Assembly (NCBI GenBank): GCA_021826605.1
Contig: JAKAZF010000190.1
Span: forward strand, 1-6,138
Length of the DNA: 6,138 nucleotides
DNA from: Planctomycetota bacterium
GTDB lineage: Bacteria > Planctomycetota > Phycisphaerae > WQYP01
Direction: 5' to 3'
Part shown: positions 1 through 6,138 of the stretch, piece by piece
How the letters are laid out: the number at the start of each line of letters is the position of its first letter
Position numbering within the stretch: position 1 is the first letter of the stretch
The notes under the pieces: generated by a model
Told to the model about the DNA's origin: nothing
Seen by the model: only the letters and a program-made list of their open reading frames with translations
The model's database searches: none
Position numbers and translations under genes: made by a program

Positions 1-139
1 CGGCCTGGAAGCAGAAGACTTTAACAGGCGTTGCCAGAGACAACAGGGTCAAAAACGTCCTTTTCTGCAGGTATGGTTTTCTGATATTGACTGCAGATCG
101 GACGGCCGTTGAATCTGCGGAAACAACGCGACACGCCAT
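1..139 (-). other. truncated open frame at left edge, doubtful
   Basis: One minus-strand frame is open from a stop at 233-235 to the left edge. Its first ATG is at 139, giving 46 codons before the window ends. The last residues before the edge, preceded by basic residues (KPYLQKR), form a mildly hydrophobic stretch (TFLTLLSLATPVKV) that could be a signal-peptide start. A TTG at 52 has an AGGA five bases upstream and is an alternative start. The composition is not clearly coding, no family is recognised, and a plus-strand frame is also open over much of the same stretch (3-163). It may be the 5' end of a gene lying to the left, or non-coding. Confidence 0.15.
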
Positions 140-154
140 TGATTGCCGACCTGC

Positions 155-180
155 AGCGTGACGAACAGCACCATCACGCT
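155..180. repeat. 7-bp inverted repeat (hairpin)
   Basis: AGCGTGA at 155-161 and TCACGCT at 174-180 are perfect inverted copies separated by 12 bases. The site lies about 70 bases past the stop codon of the minus-strand chelatase gene. No T-run follows the stem on the minus strand, so it is at best a weak terminator; it could equally be a protein-binding palindrome. Confidence 0.35.
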
Positions 181-248
181 TTAAGCCGACACAAGCGTTG
201 TCGCGGGTTCTCCAGAAGATGAATGTCCAGGTTCAGCCAAACTGTTTA

Positions 249-773
249 TCAGCCCCTTTGCCCCGCGCCAGCGGGAGTGTTGGGACACCCGGCCGGCTTA
301 CACGCGTTGCACATGTATGCGTTGGATTGGCACAATTGCCGTTGAATCTGGCCACGGGTCTGGCAGTAGTCACAACTGTACTGCTTGTCACCACAATCAG
401 TAATCCGTTTAACAATTACCTGCGCTATTTTTTCATCCAGTCCCAATGGCTCGGTCACATGAAATCTTACATCCGGATATGCTTTTGCGGCCTCGGCCAC
501 TATACGGGGAATGTCGGTTGTGCTGTGCCGCCCCGGCGACAGGAAATAGGGATGCACGACGACGCGTGTGGCACCTTGCCTGACACATGCGGAAAAGGCG
601 TCAGCAATGCTTGGTGCGGCCAATTCCATATGTGCGGGTTCTACAATCGGCTGCCCACTGACCCGCCGAAACAGTTGGACAACGTCGTTGAGCATATCGT
701 TAGCGGACGCCAGTCGGCTTCCGTGATCCACAAGGATAATCCCCAGCGTCTCGGTTTGAATTCTTTGAGCCAT
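249..773 (-). CDS. cbiX: CbiX/SirB-type sirohydrochlorin chelatase with cysteine-rich tail
   Basis: A 174-residue protein of the single-domain sirohydrochlorin chelatase family, which inserts Co2+ (cobalamin branch) or Fe2+ (siroheme) into sirohydrochlorin in the cytoplasm. Visible hallmarks are the N-terminal strand followed by DHGSR (His17) and the segment HPYFLSPGRH (His74 to His83). His17 and His83 fit the two metal-handling histidines of the family in order and spacing. After the domain, residues 127-163 carry seven cysteines at 127, 134, 137, 148, 155, 158 and 163, in the repeated form C-x6-C-x2-C, then a Pro/Gly-rich end. The ATG at 773 is preferred because GGAG lies eight bases upstream. 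The longer TTG start at 803 would fall almost on the predicted transcription start. No other cobalamin or siroheme gene is in view, so the metal cannot be assigned. Confidence 0.85.
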   Translation of the reverse strand: MAQRIQTETLGIILVDHGSRLASANDMLNDVVQLFRRVSGQPIVEPAHMELAAPSIADAFSACVRQGATRVVVHPYFLSPGRHSTTDIPRIVAEAAKAYPDVRFHVTEPLGLDEKIAQVIVKRITDCGDKQYSCDYCQTRGQIQRQLCQSNAYMCNACKPAGCPNTPAGAGQRG

Positions 774-807
774 GCATGAATCTCCATTGCGCACTGTCAA
801 CAACGGT

Positions 808-816
808 ATTGTAGCA
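808..816 (-). promoter_or_regulatory. candidate extended -10 promoter of cbiX
   Basis: Read on the minus strand, this is TGCTACAAT, one mismatch from the extended -10 consensus TGnTATAAT. Transcription would begin near 801, about 28 bases before the ATG at 773, leaving room for the GGAG ribosome site at 782-785. No good -35 hexamer stands at 16-18 bases, which is tolerable for an extended -10 promoter. Confidence 0.4.
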
Positions 817-832
817 CGGCTTTTGGTCTCTG

Positions 833-875
833 TGGCAGTACGGCCGCATCGGGCGGCAGATTATCAGCACTGCCA
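833..875. repeat. nested inverted repeats in divergent intergenic region
   Basis: The outer arms TGGCAGT (833-839) and ACTGCCA (869-875) are perfect 7-bp inverted copies. Inside them GCCGC (843-847) and GCGGC (853-857) form a second 5-bp stem with a five-base loop. The structure sits just upstream of the cbiX -10 box and in the region before the plus-strand gene at 1008. It could be a cis-acting RNA fold in a plus-strand leader or a regulator site for cbiX. No T-run follows, so a terminator is unlikely. Confidence 0.35.
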
Positions 876-901
876 TTTATGGGCCAGACAATCAACCAGA
901 C

Positions 902-976
902 TTTTCGGTTTTTGCTCATGAAATCCTGGCAAAGCGCCGATGAAAGACCTACGCTCACATCTACGTGAACCGAAAA
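902..976. repeat. widely spaced 9-bp inverted repeat
   Basis: TTTTCGGTT (902-910) and AACCGAAAA (968-976) are perfect inverted copies with 57 bases between them. The right arm ends about 30 bases before the ATG at 1008. Two facing operator half-sites or a long-range stem in the leader are possible. Nothing else in the sequence shows a function. Confidence 0.3.
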
Positions 977-1007
977 ATTCAAGTCGTGTCTTAGAGGAGA
1001 GTAGACG

Positions 1008-1517
1008 ATGATAAACGTAGAAGTATTAAAGAGAATCGTACCGACTATTGCACCATCCATGACGGCATGGGCGGAAAGTATGGAACGTCGGGCAATAGAA
1101 AGTGGTGTGGCCCTGGATTCGTTGCAATGGCGTGATGCGTTACGCGTGGGTGTGCAGCGTCCGGAAAAAGTTCGGATTATGTATGTAGATGAATTGCCAC
1201 GACCCAATTCGGAGCTGACGCTTCTTGCAAATGAAATTGGTATTCTTACCAGTAAGACCGAAAGCCTGACATTCGGTTATGGCATCTATATGAAAAACAA
1301 CCTGCCGGATGGCAAACGTCGCCTGATTCATCAATTGGTTCATTGCTGCCAATTTGAACGCTTGGGTGAGATGCGGACATTTGTTCGTGAATATGTGCAA
1401 TGTTGTCTGGATTTTGGCTACGCCCATTCACCGTATGAATTGGAGGCTGAAGCGCGCACACAGGAAGTTCTGGCGGATTTCCATGCAGATATGAAGCCCT
1501 GCCAATCCGGAATGTGA
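1008..1517 (+). CDS. hypothetical protein with degenerate HxxxH metallopeptidase-like signature
   Basis: A 169-residue soluble-looking protein without signal peptide or membrane segment. The ATG is supported by GAGGAG eight bases upstream. The core (about residues 86-149) resembles a family of uncharacterised bacterial proteins having HELxHVxQYxRLG followed by a GYxxxPxExEA segment. Here it reads HQLVHCCQFERLG from residue 108, then GYAHSPYELEAEA at 137-149. His108 and His112 could bind a metal and Glu144 or Glu146 is a candidate third ligand, as in zincin peptidases, but the position normally holding the catalytic Glu is Gln109. Four cysteines occur at 113, 114, 132 and 133, and another at 165. 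It precedes nadA on the same strand by 71 bases and could share a transcript with it. Family resemblance is recalled from motif shape only; peptidase activity is doubtful because of the Gln. Confidence 0.75.
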   Translation: MINVEVLKRIVPTIAPSMTAWAESMERRAIESGVALDSLQWRDALRVGVQRPEKVRIMYVDELPRPNSELTLLANEIGILTSKTESLTFGYGIYMKNNLPDGKRRLIHQLVHCCQFERLGEMRTFVREYVQCCLDFGYAHSPYELEAEARTQEVLADFHADMKPCQSGM

Positions 1518-1559
1518 GGTGGGAAATGTTAAAAGACCACAAAAAACTTCCTGATAGCC

Positions 1560-1565
1560 TATAAT
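1560..1565 (+). promoter_or_regulatory. candidate -10 box for nadA
   Basis: A perfect TATAAT lies 23 bases before the nadA ATG. Transcription would start near 1572, giving a very short leader that still contains the GAGGTGG ribosome site. No -35 hexamer close to TTGACA stands at the usual distance (CCACAA at 17 bases), so the promoter may be weak, activator-dependent, or secondary to read-through from the gene upstream. Confidence 0.4.
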
Positions 1566-1588
1566 GGTTATCAAGAAGAGGTGGTGTT

Positions 1589-2806
1589 ATGCACTGGCAA
1601 CAGCCAATCCCAAAAGAATATATGCAGGTACCGCACGCGGAGTTGCTGGCGAGAATCGCACAGCGCAAAGCCGAAATGGGGCGACGCCTGGTAATTCTGG
1701 GGCACCATTACCAGCAGGATGATGTGGTGCGGTTCGCTGATTTTCTCGGTGATTCCTTCCAGCTATCCCGTGAGGCGGCCAAACTCAGTGAGGCGGAATT
1801 CGTCATTTTCTGCGGCGTGCATTTCATGGCGGAATCCGCGGATGTTCTAACCGCCTCGCACCAGAAGGTCATTCTGCCGGATATGGGGGCGGGATGCTCG
1901 ATGGCGGATATGGCCCAAATTGACGATGTTCAGGATGCTTGGGCGGCCATCTGTTCGGCATGTGATGCGGATCAGGACTTCAAGCTTGTGCCGATTACCT
2001 ATATGAATTCCACCGCCGTAGTAAAAAGTTTTGTAGGCGAACACGATGGTGCCGTTTGCACAAGCAGCAATTGCGATAAAATTCTCAATTGGGCCTTGGC
2101 CGGGCAAAAACCAGCGGATCCGCCGCACACCAAAATAATTTTTTTCCCCGACCAGCACCTGGGCCGTAACACTGCCTACAAAATGGGATATCCACTGGAA
2201 TCCATGGTGGTGTGGGATTATCGACAGCCCAACGGTGGGTTAACCGAAAGACAAATTCAGGACGCAACATTTATTCTCTGGAAAGGCCATTGCAGCGTGC
2301 ATCAACTTTTCCGGCCGGAACATGTGGACGACATTCGCCAGCGGCTTGCCGGCGTAAAGGTACTGGTGCATCCGGAATGCCGATGGGAAGTTGTTCAAAA
2401 AGCCGATCTGGTAGGTTCGACTGACTTTATCGGCAAGCAGATCGCCGCCGCGCCGGCGGGAAGCAAATGGGCGGTGGGAACAGAAGTACACATGGTGCAA
2501 CGTCTGGCCAAGGCGCATCCTGAACAGACCATTGTTGTGCTGTCAGATTGCCAATGTTTGTGCACCACCATGTATCGGATTGATCCCCACCACCTGCTGT
2601 ATATTCTTAACATTCTCGTGGCCGGCAAAATCCTGAATCAAATTGAAGTTGATCCCTTTGACGCGTATTGGTCGCGCGTAAGTCTGCAGCGGATGCTCGA
2701 TATTACCGCCAACAAGATTGTATCGCCGCCGCCGGAACCCAGACCCGTTCGCCCCACTGAATCCAAGCCGTTGCGCGTACTGCCGATGGATGCCGCGATT
2801 TCCTGA
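1589..2806 (+). CDS. nadA: quinolinate synthase NadA
   Basis: NadA condenses iminoaspartate with dihydroxyacetone phosphate to quinolinate in the cytoplasm, in de novo NAD synthesis, using a [4Fe-4S] cluster. Family motifs in order are GHHYQQDDVVRFADFLGDSF (38-57), LPDMGAGCSMAD (96-107), YMNSTA (138-143), CTSSN (157-161), FFPDQHLG (185-192), WKGHCSVH (231-238), HPEC (261-264), GTE (297-299) and DCQCLCTTMYRIDP (320-333). The cluster ligands should be Cys103, Cys235 and one cysteine of the C321/C323/C325 group, most likely Cys325. At 405 residues it is longer than the usual 300-370, mainly through a Pro/Arg-rich tail after residue 378. GAGGTGG five bases before the ATG is the ribosome site. nadB and nadC are not in the window. 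Confidence 0.97.
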   Translation: MHWQQPIPKEYMQVPHAELLARIAQRKAEMGRRLVILGHHYQQDDVVRFADFLGDSFQLSREAAKLSEAEFVIFCGVHFMAESADVLTASHQKVILPDMGAGCSMADMAQIDDVQDAWAAICSACDADQDFKLVPITYMNSTAVVKSFVGEHDGAVCTSSNCDKILNWALAGQKPADPPHTKIIFFPDQHLGRNTAYKMGYPLESMVVWDYRQPNGGLTERQIQDATFILWKGHCSVHQLFRPEHVDDIRQRLAGVKVLVHPECRWEVVQKADLVGSTDFIGKQIAAAPAGSKWAVGTEVHMVQRLAKAHPEQTIVVLSDCQCLCTTMYRIDPHHLLYILNILVAGKILNQIEVDPFDAYWSRVSLQRMLDITANKIVSPPPEPRPVRPTESKPLRVLPMDAAIS

Positions 2807-2835
2807 TTTTTACAGGATGCTAATACTTTCCCAGC

Positions 2836-2841
2836 TATAAT
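2836..2841 (+). promoter_or_regulatory. candidate -10 box for the BON-DUF1207 gene
   Basis: A perfect TATAAT stands in the 74-base gap after nadA. Transcription from near 2848 would give a leader of about 33 bases ending in the strong ribosome site TAAGGAG, five bases before the ATG. The hexamer 17 bases upstream (CAGGAT) does not resemble a -35 box. The own promoter suggests the gene is at least partly independent of nadA. Confidence 0.4.
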
Positions 2842-2880
2842 CACCCATGGCTCTTGATTCACGGATAGTAAGGAGACGTA

Positions 2881-4107
2881 ATGCGGACAATTTATACCAT
2901 TGCCACAGTCGCGCTTATGACGGTATGCAGTCATGTTGGAGCAGCGGACTTAACACATCACGCATCCGGAAACGATGCCTATATTTCCGGATACATATCC
3001 GCTGTTTTGGAGATGAAATTCCATCTGCAGCATGTACCGGTGCGGGTTCGTGATGGAGACGTAAACCTCGGCGATGTGCCGATGGCGGAACAAAATGCCG
3101 TAAGTAAGGCACTGCGTGAAATACAGGGTGTCAAAAGCGTGCAGTTCACGCAGCCGAAACCGTTGCTACCCCAATCCGATTTATCTCAACAGGCCATGCC
3201 GCAGGCGAACACCGGCATTACACCCGAAACGCAACGATCACCCAATAACAGCATCGGCAAGTTTCCCATCGCCATGGATACAAAAGCCATGGAACAGGCC
3301 GGCGTATATCATCTCCCCACAGGCTTTCTTCCGCCGGGACGACTTTTTCAGCCGCTGATAGCAGATCCGAAATGGCCGACCTTCAGCGTGGCATATACGT
3401 ATTATTCACCTTATCACCCCAACTCACTGAAGGATGTGATTCCCGTGAGTATCGGAGATACCATACCGTTTGAGCGCGGCAACTGGCCCGATCACTGGCA
3501 GTGGGAAACGGGTATGCAGGCGGACGCATTCGCCTATTTCAACATGGACACCGTGCACAGCGATTTGCAGAACACCGACTTTCAGGTCGGTGGGTATTTT
3601 GCGGTGCGGCATCGCAATTTTTCGCTTCTGGTCCGCTATTATCACCAAAGCTCGCACCTTGGCGATGAATTTTTAATTGCCAATCCCGCGTATTACAACG
3701 GACTGCGACAGAAGATAAGTTATGAGGAACTTAATGCCATCGCTTCAATTGATCTATTGCATCGCATGATACGTTTATATGCCGGAGCGGGCTATCTTGG
3801 TGATGTGGCACCGGCCAATCTTGGCCATTGGCGCTTTCATTATGGCGCGGAATATCACGGCACGGCTTTTTATCATAAAGGCACGTGCTATATTTCACCG
3901 GTCGCCGGCATTGATTTCAAAAATTGGAGCGAAAACAATTATGCCACGGATATTTCCGCGGTTGGCGGCATTCAGTTATCCAACGGCAAACCGGACAGTT
4001 CCAAGTTGCAGTTCCTGCTGGAATTTTATCGCGGCCACTCGCCGTATGGACAATTCTTTGTCAATAAAATTCAATACTTTGGCTTGGGTATACATTTTTA
4101 TTTCTGA
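2881..4107 (+). CDS. secreted BON domain plus DUF1207 outer-membrane beta-barrel protein
   Basis: A 408-residue exported protein. Residues 1-21 form a signal peptide with a VGA-A cleavage site. Residues about 34-89 look like a BON domain: a helix (SGYISAVLEMKF), a strand (VPVRVRDGDVNLGD), then a helix and GVKSVQF. A Gln/Pro-rich linker (90-150) leads into a DUF1207 domain (about 151-408), recognised by LFQPLIADPKWPTFSVAY, then RYYHQSSHLGDEFL (252-265), RLYAGAGYLGD, PVAGIDFKNW, and FYRGHSPYGQFF near the end. Alternating polar and hydrophobic strands and the C-terminal phenylalanine fit an outer-membrane barrel inserted by the BAM machinery. DUF1207 function is not known to me. BON domains are associated with membrane or envelope binding, so the N-terminus may sit in the periplasm against the membrane. 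TAAGGAG five bases before the ATG fixes the start. Confidence 0.85.
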   Translation: MRTIYTIATVALMTVCSHVGAADLTHHASGNDAYISGYISAVLEMKFHLQHVPVRVRDGDVNLGDVPMAEQNAVSKALREIQGVKSVQFTQPKPLLPQSDLSQQAMPQANTGITPETQRSPNNSIGKFPIAMDTKAMEQAGVYHLPTGFLPPGRLFQPLIADPKWPTFSVAYTYYSPYHPNSLKDVIPVSIGDTIPFERGNWPDHWQWETGMQADAFAYFNMDTVHSDLQNTDFQVGGYFAVRHRNFSLLVRYYHQSSHLGDEFLIANPAYYNGLRQKISYEELNAIASIDLLHRMIRLYAGAGYLGDVAPANLGHWRFHYGAEYHGTAFYHKGTCYISPVAGIDFKNWSENNYATDISAVGGIQLSNGKPDSSKLQFLLEFYRGHSPYGQFFVNKIQYFGLGIHFYF

Positions 4108-4156
4108 TGCCGCTTAGACCGCTGTGGTCAAATAGTACGTCGATTTCGGCCGTTGC

Positions 4157-5293
4157 CTATTGAGCGTTGGTGGGAAGAGCAAATGCCTCCATGCCGGGCT
4201 CGACGCGACCGGTCGTGATTAATTCGGCCATGAACGCAGCGGCCAGCGGCGCAAGGCCAATGCCAATTTTGAAATGTCCTGCGCATACAAACACATTATC
4301 AAAGGCGGGCGATTTCCCCATCACCGGACGATGTTTAGGCCCGGTGGGTCGCAATCCGGCCCAAACCCGTTCCACCACGGCTGATTTAAGAGCCGGAACA
4401 ATTTGAGTTGCCCCCTGCAGCAGAAAGTGAATTCCCTCCGCGGTATTGGTCGTATCAAAGCCGGCCTCCGGCTCGGTTGTGGACCCAACGAGTATCCGCC
4501 CGTCCTGCCAGGGAACCAGAAAAATCATGCCGCTTTTAACGATATGTGTGACAACCTCGTTGCGCACACGCAACAGCAGAGCCTGGCCTTTTACAGGGGT
4601 AATCGGCGGCGAATGCGGCGTATTGCTTGCGATGGCCGGCATGCCGATTCCCGCACACAGGACACATTTTTCCGCGACAAACTTCTGGCCTGCCGAATGT
4701 GCCGCTATTATGCGATTGGCATCACATTCAAGTCGATCTACTCGCATACCTTCAAGAATCCGCACACCACCTCGCATGCAGGCCGTCACCAGCGCCTCCA
4801 GCAATTGATCCACATTTACCTGCCCGGACCACCGGCACAAGTGCGCCCCATGTGGAGCATCGGAAATGTGCGGCTCATATTGCCGCGCTTGCGCTGATGT
4901 AAGCAGTTCCATAACCGGCTTATCATCCAATAAGGGCCAGGAGGTGTTGGCCGCTTCACACTGTTGAGCTGCGGTATGGAAGGCTTCGGCGGAATTCATG
5001 AGTTCCACCTTCCCGCGCCTCTGATAATGCACATGCAGCCCCGATGCCGCCTGAAGCGATTGAACAAACGCCTCGTAACCCCATAAGCTTTTCCGATGCA
5101 ACTGCTGCAAGGCACCGGCCCGAGCCATGGGAGGTGGCCACAATGCGCCCAGCGCCGCGTGACTGGCGGCCTTACCACAGCGCCCCTGCTCCAGTATCGT
5201 TACAGAAACGCCGCGCTGTGCCAACTGCCAAGCCGTTGTCAGACCCATTACGCCGCCGCCAATAACCAGCACATCGCTTGCGTTATCAATCAT
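4157..5293 (-). CDS. thiO: ThiO-like FAD-dependent amine oxidase (glycine oxidase family)
   Basis: A 378-residue D-amino-acid-oxidase-fold flavoprotein. The N-terminal dinucleotide-binding motif VIGGGVMG (10-17) is followed by the acidic end of the second strand (ILEQG, Glu35) and by AASHAALGALWPPP, where ThiO proteins bind FAD. Later motifs are TPVKGQALLLR (232-242), FLVPWQDGRILVGSTTE (258-274), WAGLRP (311-316) and CAGHFKIGIGLAP (337-349). Arg315 matches the arginine that binds the substrate carboxylate in glycine oxidase, whereas the usual GHFRNGI is GHFKIGI here. Glycine oxidase supplies dehydroglycine for the thiamin thiazole ring, but no other thiamin gene is in view, so a different small amine or amino-acid substrate is possible. 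AGGAG seven bases before the ATG sets the start. It follows the UvrC-like gene by 71 bases on the same strand and converges with the DUF1207 gene, 49 bases apart. Confidence 0.88.
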   Translation of the reverse strand: MIDNASDVLVIGGGVMGLTTAWQLAQRGVSVTILEQGRCGKAASHAALGALWPPPMARAGALQQLHRKSLWGYEAFVQSLQAASGLHVHYQRRGKVELMNSAEAFHTAAQQCEAANTSWPLLDDKPVMELLTSAQARQYEPHISDAPHGAHLCRWSGQVNVDQLLEALVTACMRGGVRILEGMRVDRLECDANRIIAAHSAGQKFVAEKCVLCAGIGMPAIASNTPHSPPITPVKGQALLLRVRNEVVTHIVKSGMIFLVPWQDGRILVGSTTEPEAGFDTTNTAEGIHFLLQGATQIVPALKSAVVERVWAGLRPTGPKHRPVMGKSPAFDNVFVCAGHFKIGIGLAPLAAAFMAELITTGRVEPGMEAFALPTNAQ

Positions 5294-5364
5294 CGTGTTG
5301 CTCCTGTAGCACCTGCTTTTTCATCTCATTACGGTGGTGTCAATCCGGCCAATTGTCTCTTGCA

Positions 5365-6138
5365 TCATGGCTGATCCGCACTCCCGACTTCCGGCTGCTG
5401 ATCCGCGGTTAATGCGGCAGATGGATTGGCGGAATTGATTTCCGGCATATCATAATCACCTTTGTGATTGAGCCAGAACTGTATGGCTTGCGCAATGATT
5501 TCGGCACCCATTTGCTCATCCACAGGAATATAAAGTCCGGCATCTCGCGGGCGATATTTATGGTACGTGACAAGGGCCGCAACTTCCTCGACCGGATAGA
5601 CATCGACCATAGAATGTGTGGAAACATCCTGGCGGCAAACTTTCATCCAATTTGCAATAGCCTGCACACCCAAGGTATCCTGTACCTCGGCCAGTGGTAC
5701 AATCCAACCCGGACCGGCAACAAATGGCGCAATCCAATTGGCAGTTTTGCCACGCTGAATAATCAGATACTTCCATTTGTCCATATCATGGACTTCCGTA
5801 AGCTTCCCGTCAGCTAATTTATCCGCCTGATCCAGCTTGCGCTTGTGCGCCGCCGCGAGGCGGAAATCCTGATTTGACGCGGCCTGACGAATACGTTGTG
5901 TCTGATCATCAAACCACTGCGTACGCGCACCGCGGGAATCGGAAAGGAAGCCGACCGCGGCATTGCTCTGCTGCCGATACTTGAGCATGGGTATGCTGCC
6001 GTCGCACGGTGCCGCGATGGGCGCGTCGGTGTGGACGTAGGTGTATGCACCGGAGGCAAGGCTGTCATGGCCGACGAGCCTGTCAGGAATTTTGTGTTTG
6101 GGGCATAGCATGACGACCAGGAGCATGTATGCCACGCA
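5365..6138 (-). CDS. UvrC-like protein, central UVR region and C-terminus, probably 5'-partial
   Basis: The frame is open to the right edge (Cys codon at 6136-6138, GTG at 6135), so the true start probably lies outside. Numbering from the GTG, residues 42-64 (APCDGSIPMLKYRQQ to GFL) match the short Cys-containing linker of UvrC, and residues about 72-110 match a UVR (UvrB-binding) helix pair, with AAHKRKLDQADKL in place of the usual AARxRDxIxAL. A segment WKYLIIQRGK (121-130) follows, as in some short UvrC-related proteins. No RNase H-like endonuclease domain or HhH domain typical of full UvrC appears before the stop; instead the protein ends in a soluble region and a disordered acidic tail (231-256). 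A GIY-YIG domain, if present, would lie upstream beyond the window. A role in nucleotide excision repair is inferred from the UVR motif alone. Confidence 0.6.
   Translation of the reverse strand, partial: CVAYMLLVVMLCPKHKIPDRLVGHDSLASGAYTYVHTDAPIAAPCDGSIPMLKYRQQSNAAVGFLSDSRGARTQWFDDQTQRIRQAASNQDFRLAAAHKRKLDQADKLADGKLTEVHDMDKWKYLIIQRGKTANWIAPFVAGPGWIVPLAEVQDTLGVQAIANWMKVCRQDVSTHSMVDVYPVEEVAALVTYHKYRPRDAGLYIPVDEQMGAEIIAQAIQFWLNHKGDYDMPEINSANPSAALTADQQPEVGSADQP

Noticed and set aside
198..779. A 193-codon open frame on the plus strand opposite the chelatase gene.
   Set aside because: It is antisense to a clear CbiX/SirB protein, its product has no recognisable domain, and the motifs are all on the minus strand.
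817..840. On the minus strand GCCACAGAGACC upstream of cbiX faintly resembles the B12 box of a cobalamin riboswitch.
   Set aside because: The rest of the riboswitch core (GGGAA, GCCACTG and the long paired elements) is not found in the 200 bases upstream, and the match itself has an extra base and mismatches.
917..967. A 16-codon ORF in the leader before the HxxxH gene.
   Set aside because: It has no ribosome-binding site and no feature beyond its start and stop.
797..1207. A 136-codon minus-strand frame covering the divergent intergenic region and part of the HxxxH gene.
   Set aside because: It overlaps the motif-bearing plus-strand gene, has an unconvincing composition and lacks any family motif.
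2801..2817. TCCTG and CAGGA around the nadA stop codon as a terminator.
   Set aside because: The stem is only 5 bp, is AT-looped and the T-run is in the loop, not after the stem.
2847..3053. A 68-codon frame starting just before the BON-DUF1207 gene.
   Set aside because: It overlaps the signal peptide and BON region in another frame, its ATG has no ribosome site and lies at the predicted transcript start.
4117..4129. GACC/GGTC hairpin between the convergent barrel and ThiO genes as a bidirectional terminator.
   Set aside because: Four base pairs with no T-run on either side is too weak to support.

Overview
The window reads as an ordinary bacterial chromosomal segment of moderate GC, tightly packed with single-copy housekeeping genes. 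There are no tRNAs, rRNAs, CRISPR arrays, transposase genes or phage genes. The combination of a BON plus DUF1207 outer-membrane protein, a long NadA with a CxCxC motif and a UvrC-like protein rich in variation suggests the Planctomycetes or a neighbouring PVC-type group. That is an inference from protein flavour only, not a placement.

Layout from left to right. Positions 1-248 hold no gene I can defend: a small inverted repeat and a truncated open frame leaving the left edge on the minus strand. A cbiX/sirB-type sirohydrochlorin chelatase follows on the minus strand (249-773), with an unusual tail of seven cysteines. A divergent intergenic region of about 230 bases (774-1007) carries a plausible cbiX promoter, a nested hairpin and a widely spaced 9-bp inverted repeat. 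Next, on the plus strand, come a hypothetical protein with an HxxxH metallopeptidase-like signature whose catalytic Glu position is Gln (1008-1517), quinolinate synthase nadA (1589-2806), and a secreted BON-DUF1207 beta-barrel protein (2881-4107). nadA and the barrel gene each have a TATAAT box shortly upstream. Convergent to these, on the minus strand, lie a ThiO-type FAD amine oxidase (4157-5293) and, upstream of it by 71 bases, a UvrC-like protein (5365 to the right edge) that is probably cut by the window end.

Several genes serve cofactor synthesis (sirohydrochlorin metallation for siroheme or cobalamin, NAD, and possibly thiamin), but each stands without its pathway partners (no nadB/nadC, thiG/thiS or other cobalamin genes are visible). 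I read this as a loose housekeeping neighbourhood rather than a dedicated system. I did not find a convincing previously undescribed system. The observations most worth following are the duplicated cysteine motif on CbiX, the Glu-to-Gln HxxxH protein, the BON-barrel fusion and the UvrC-like protein.
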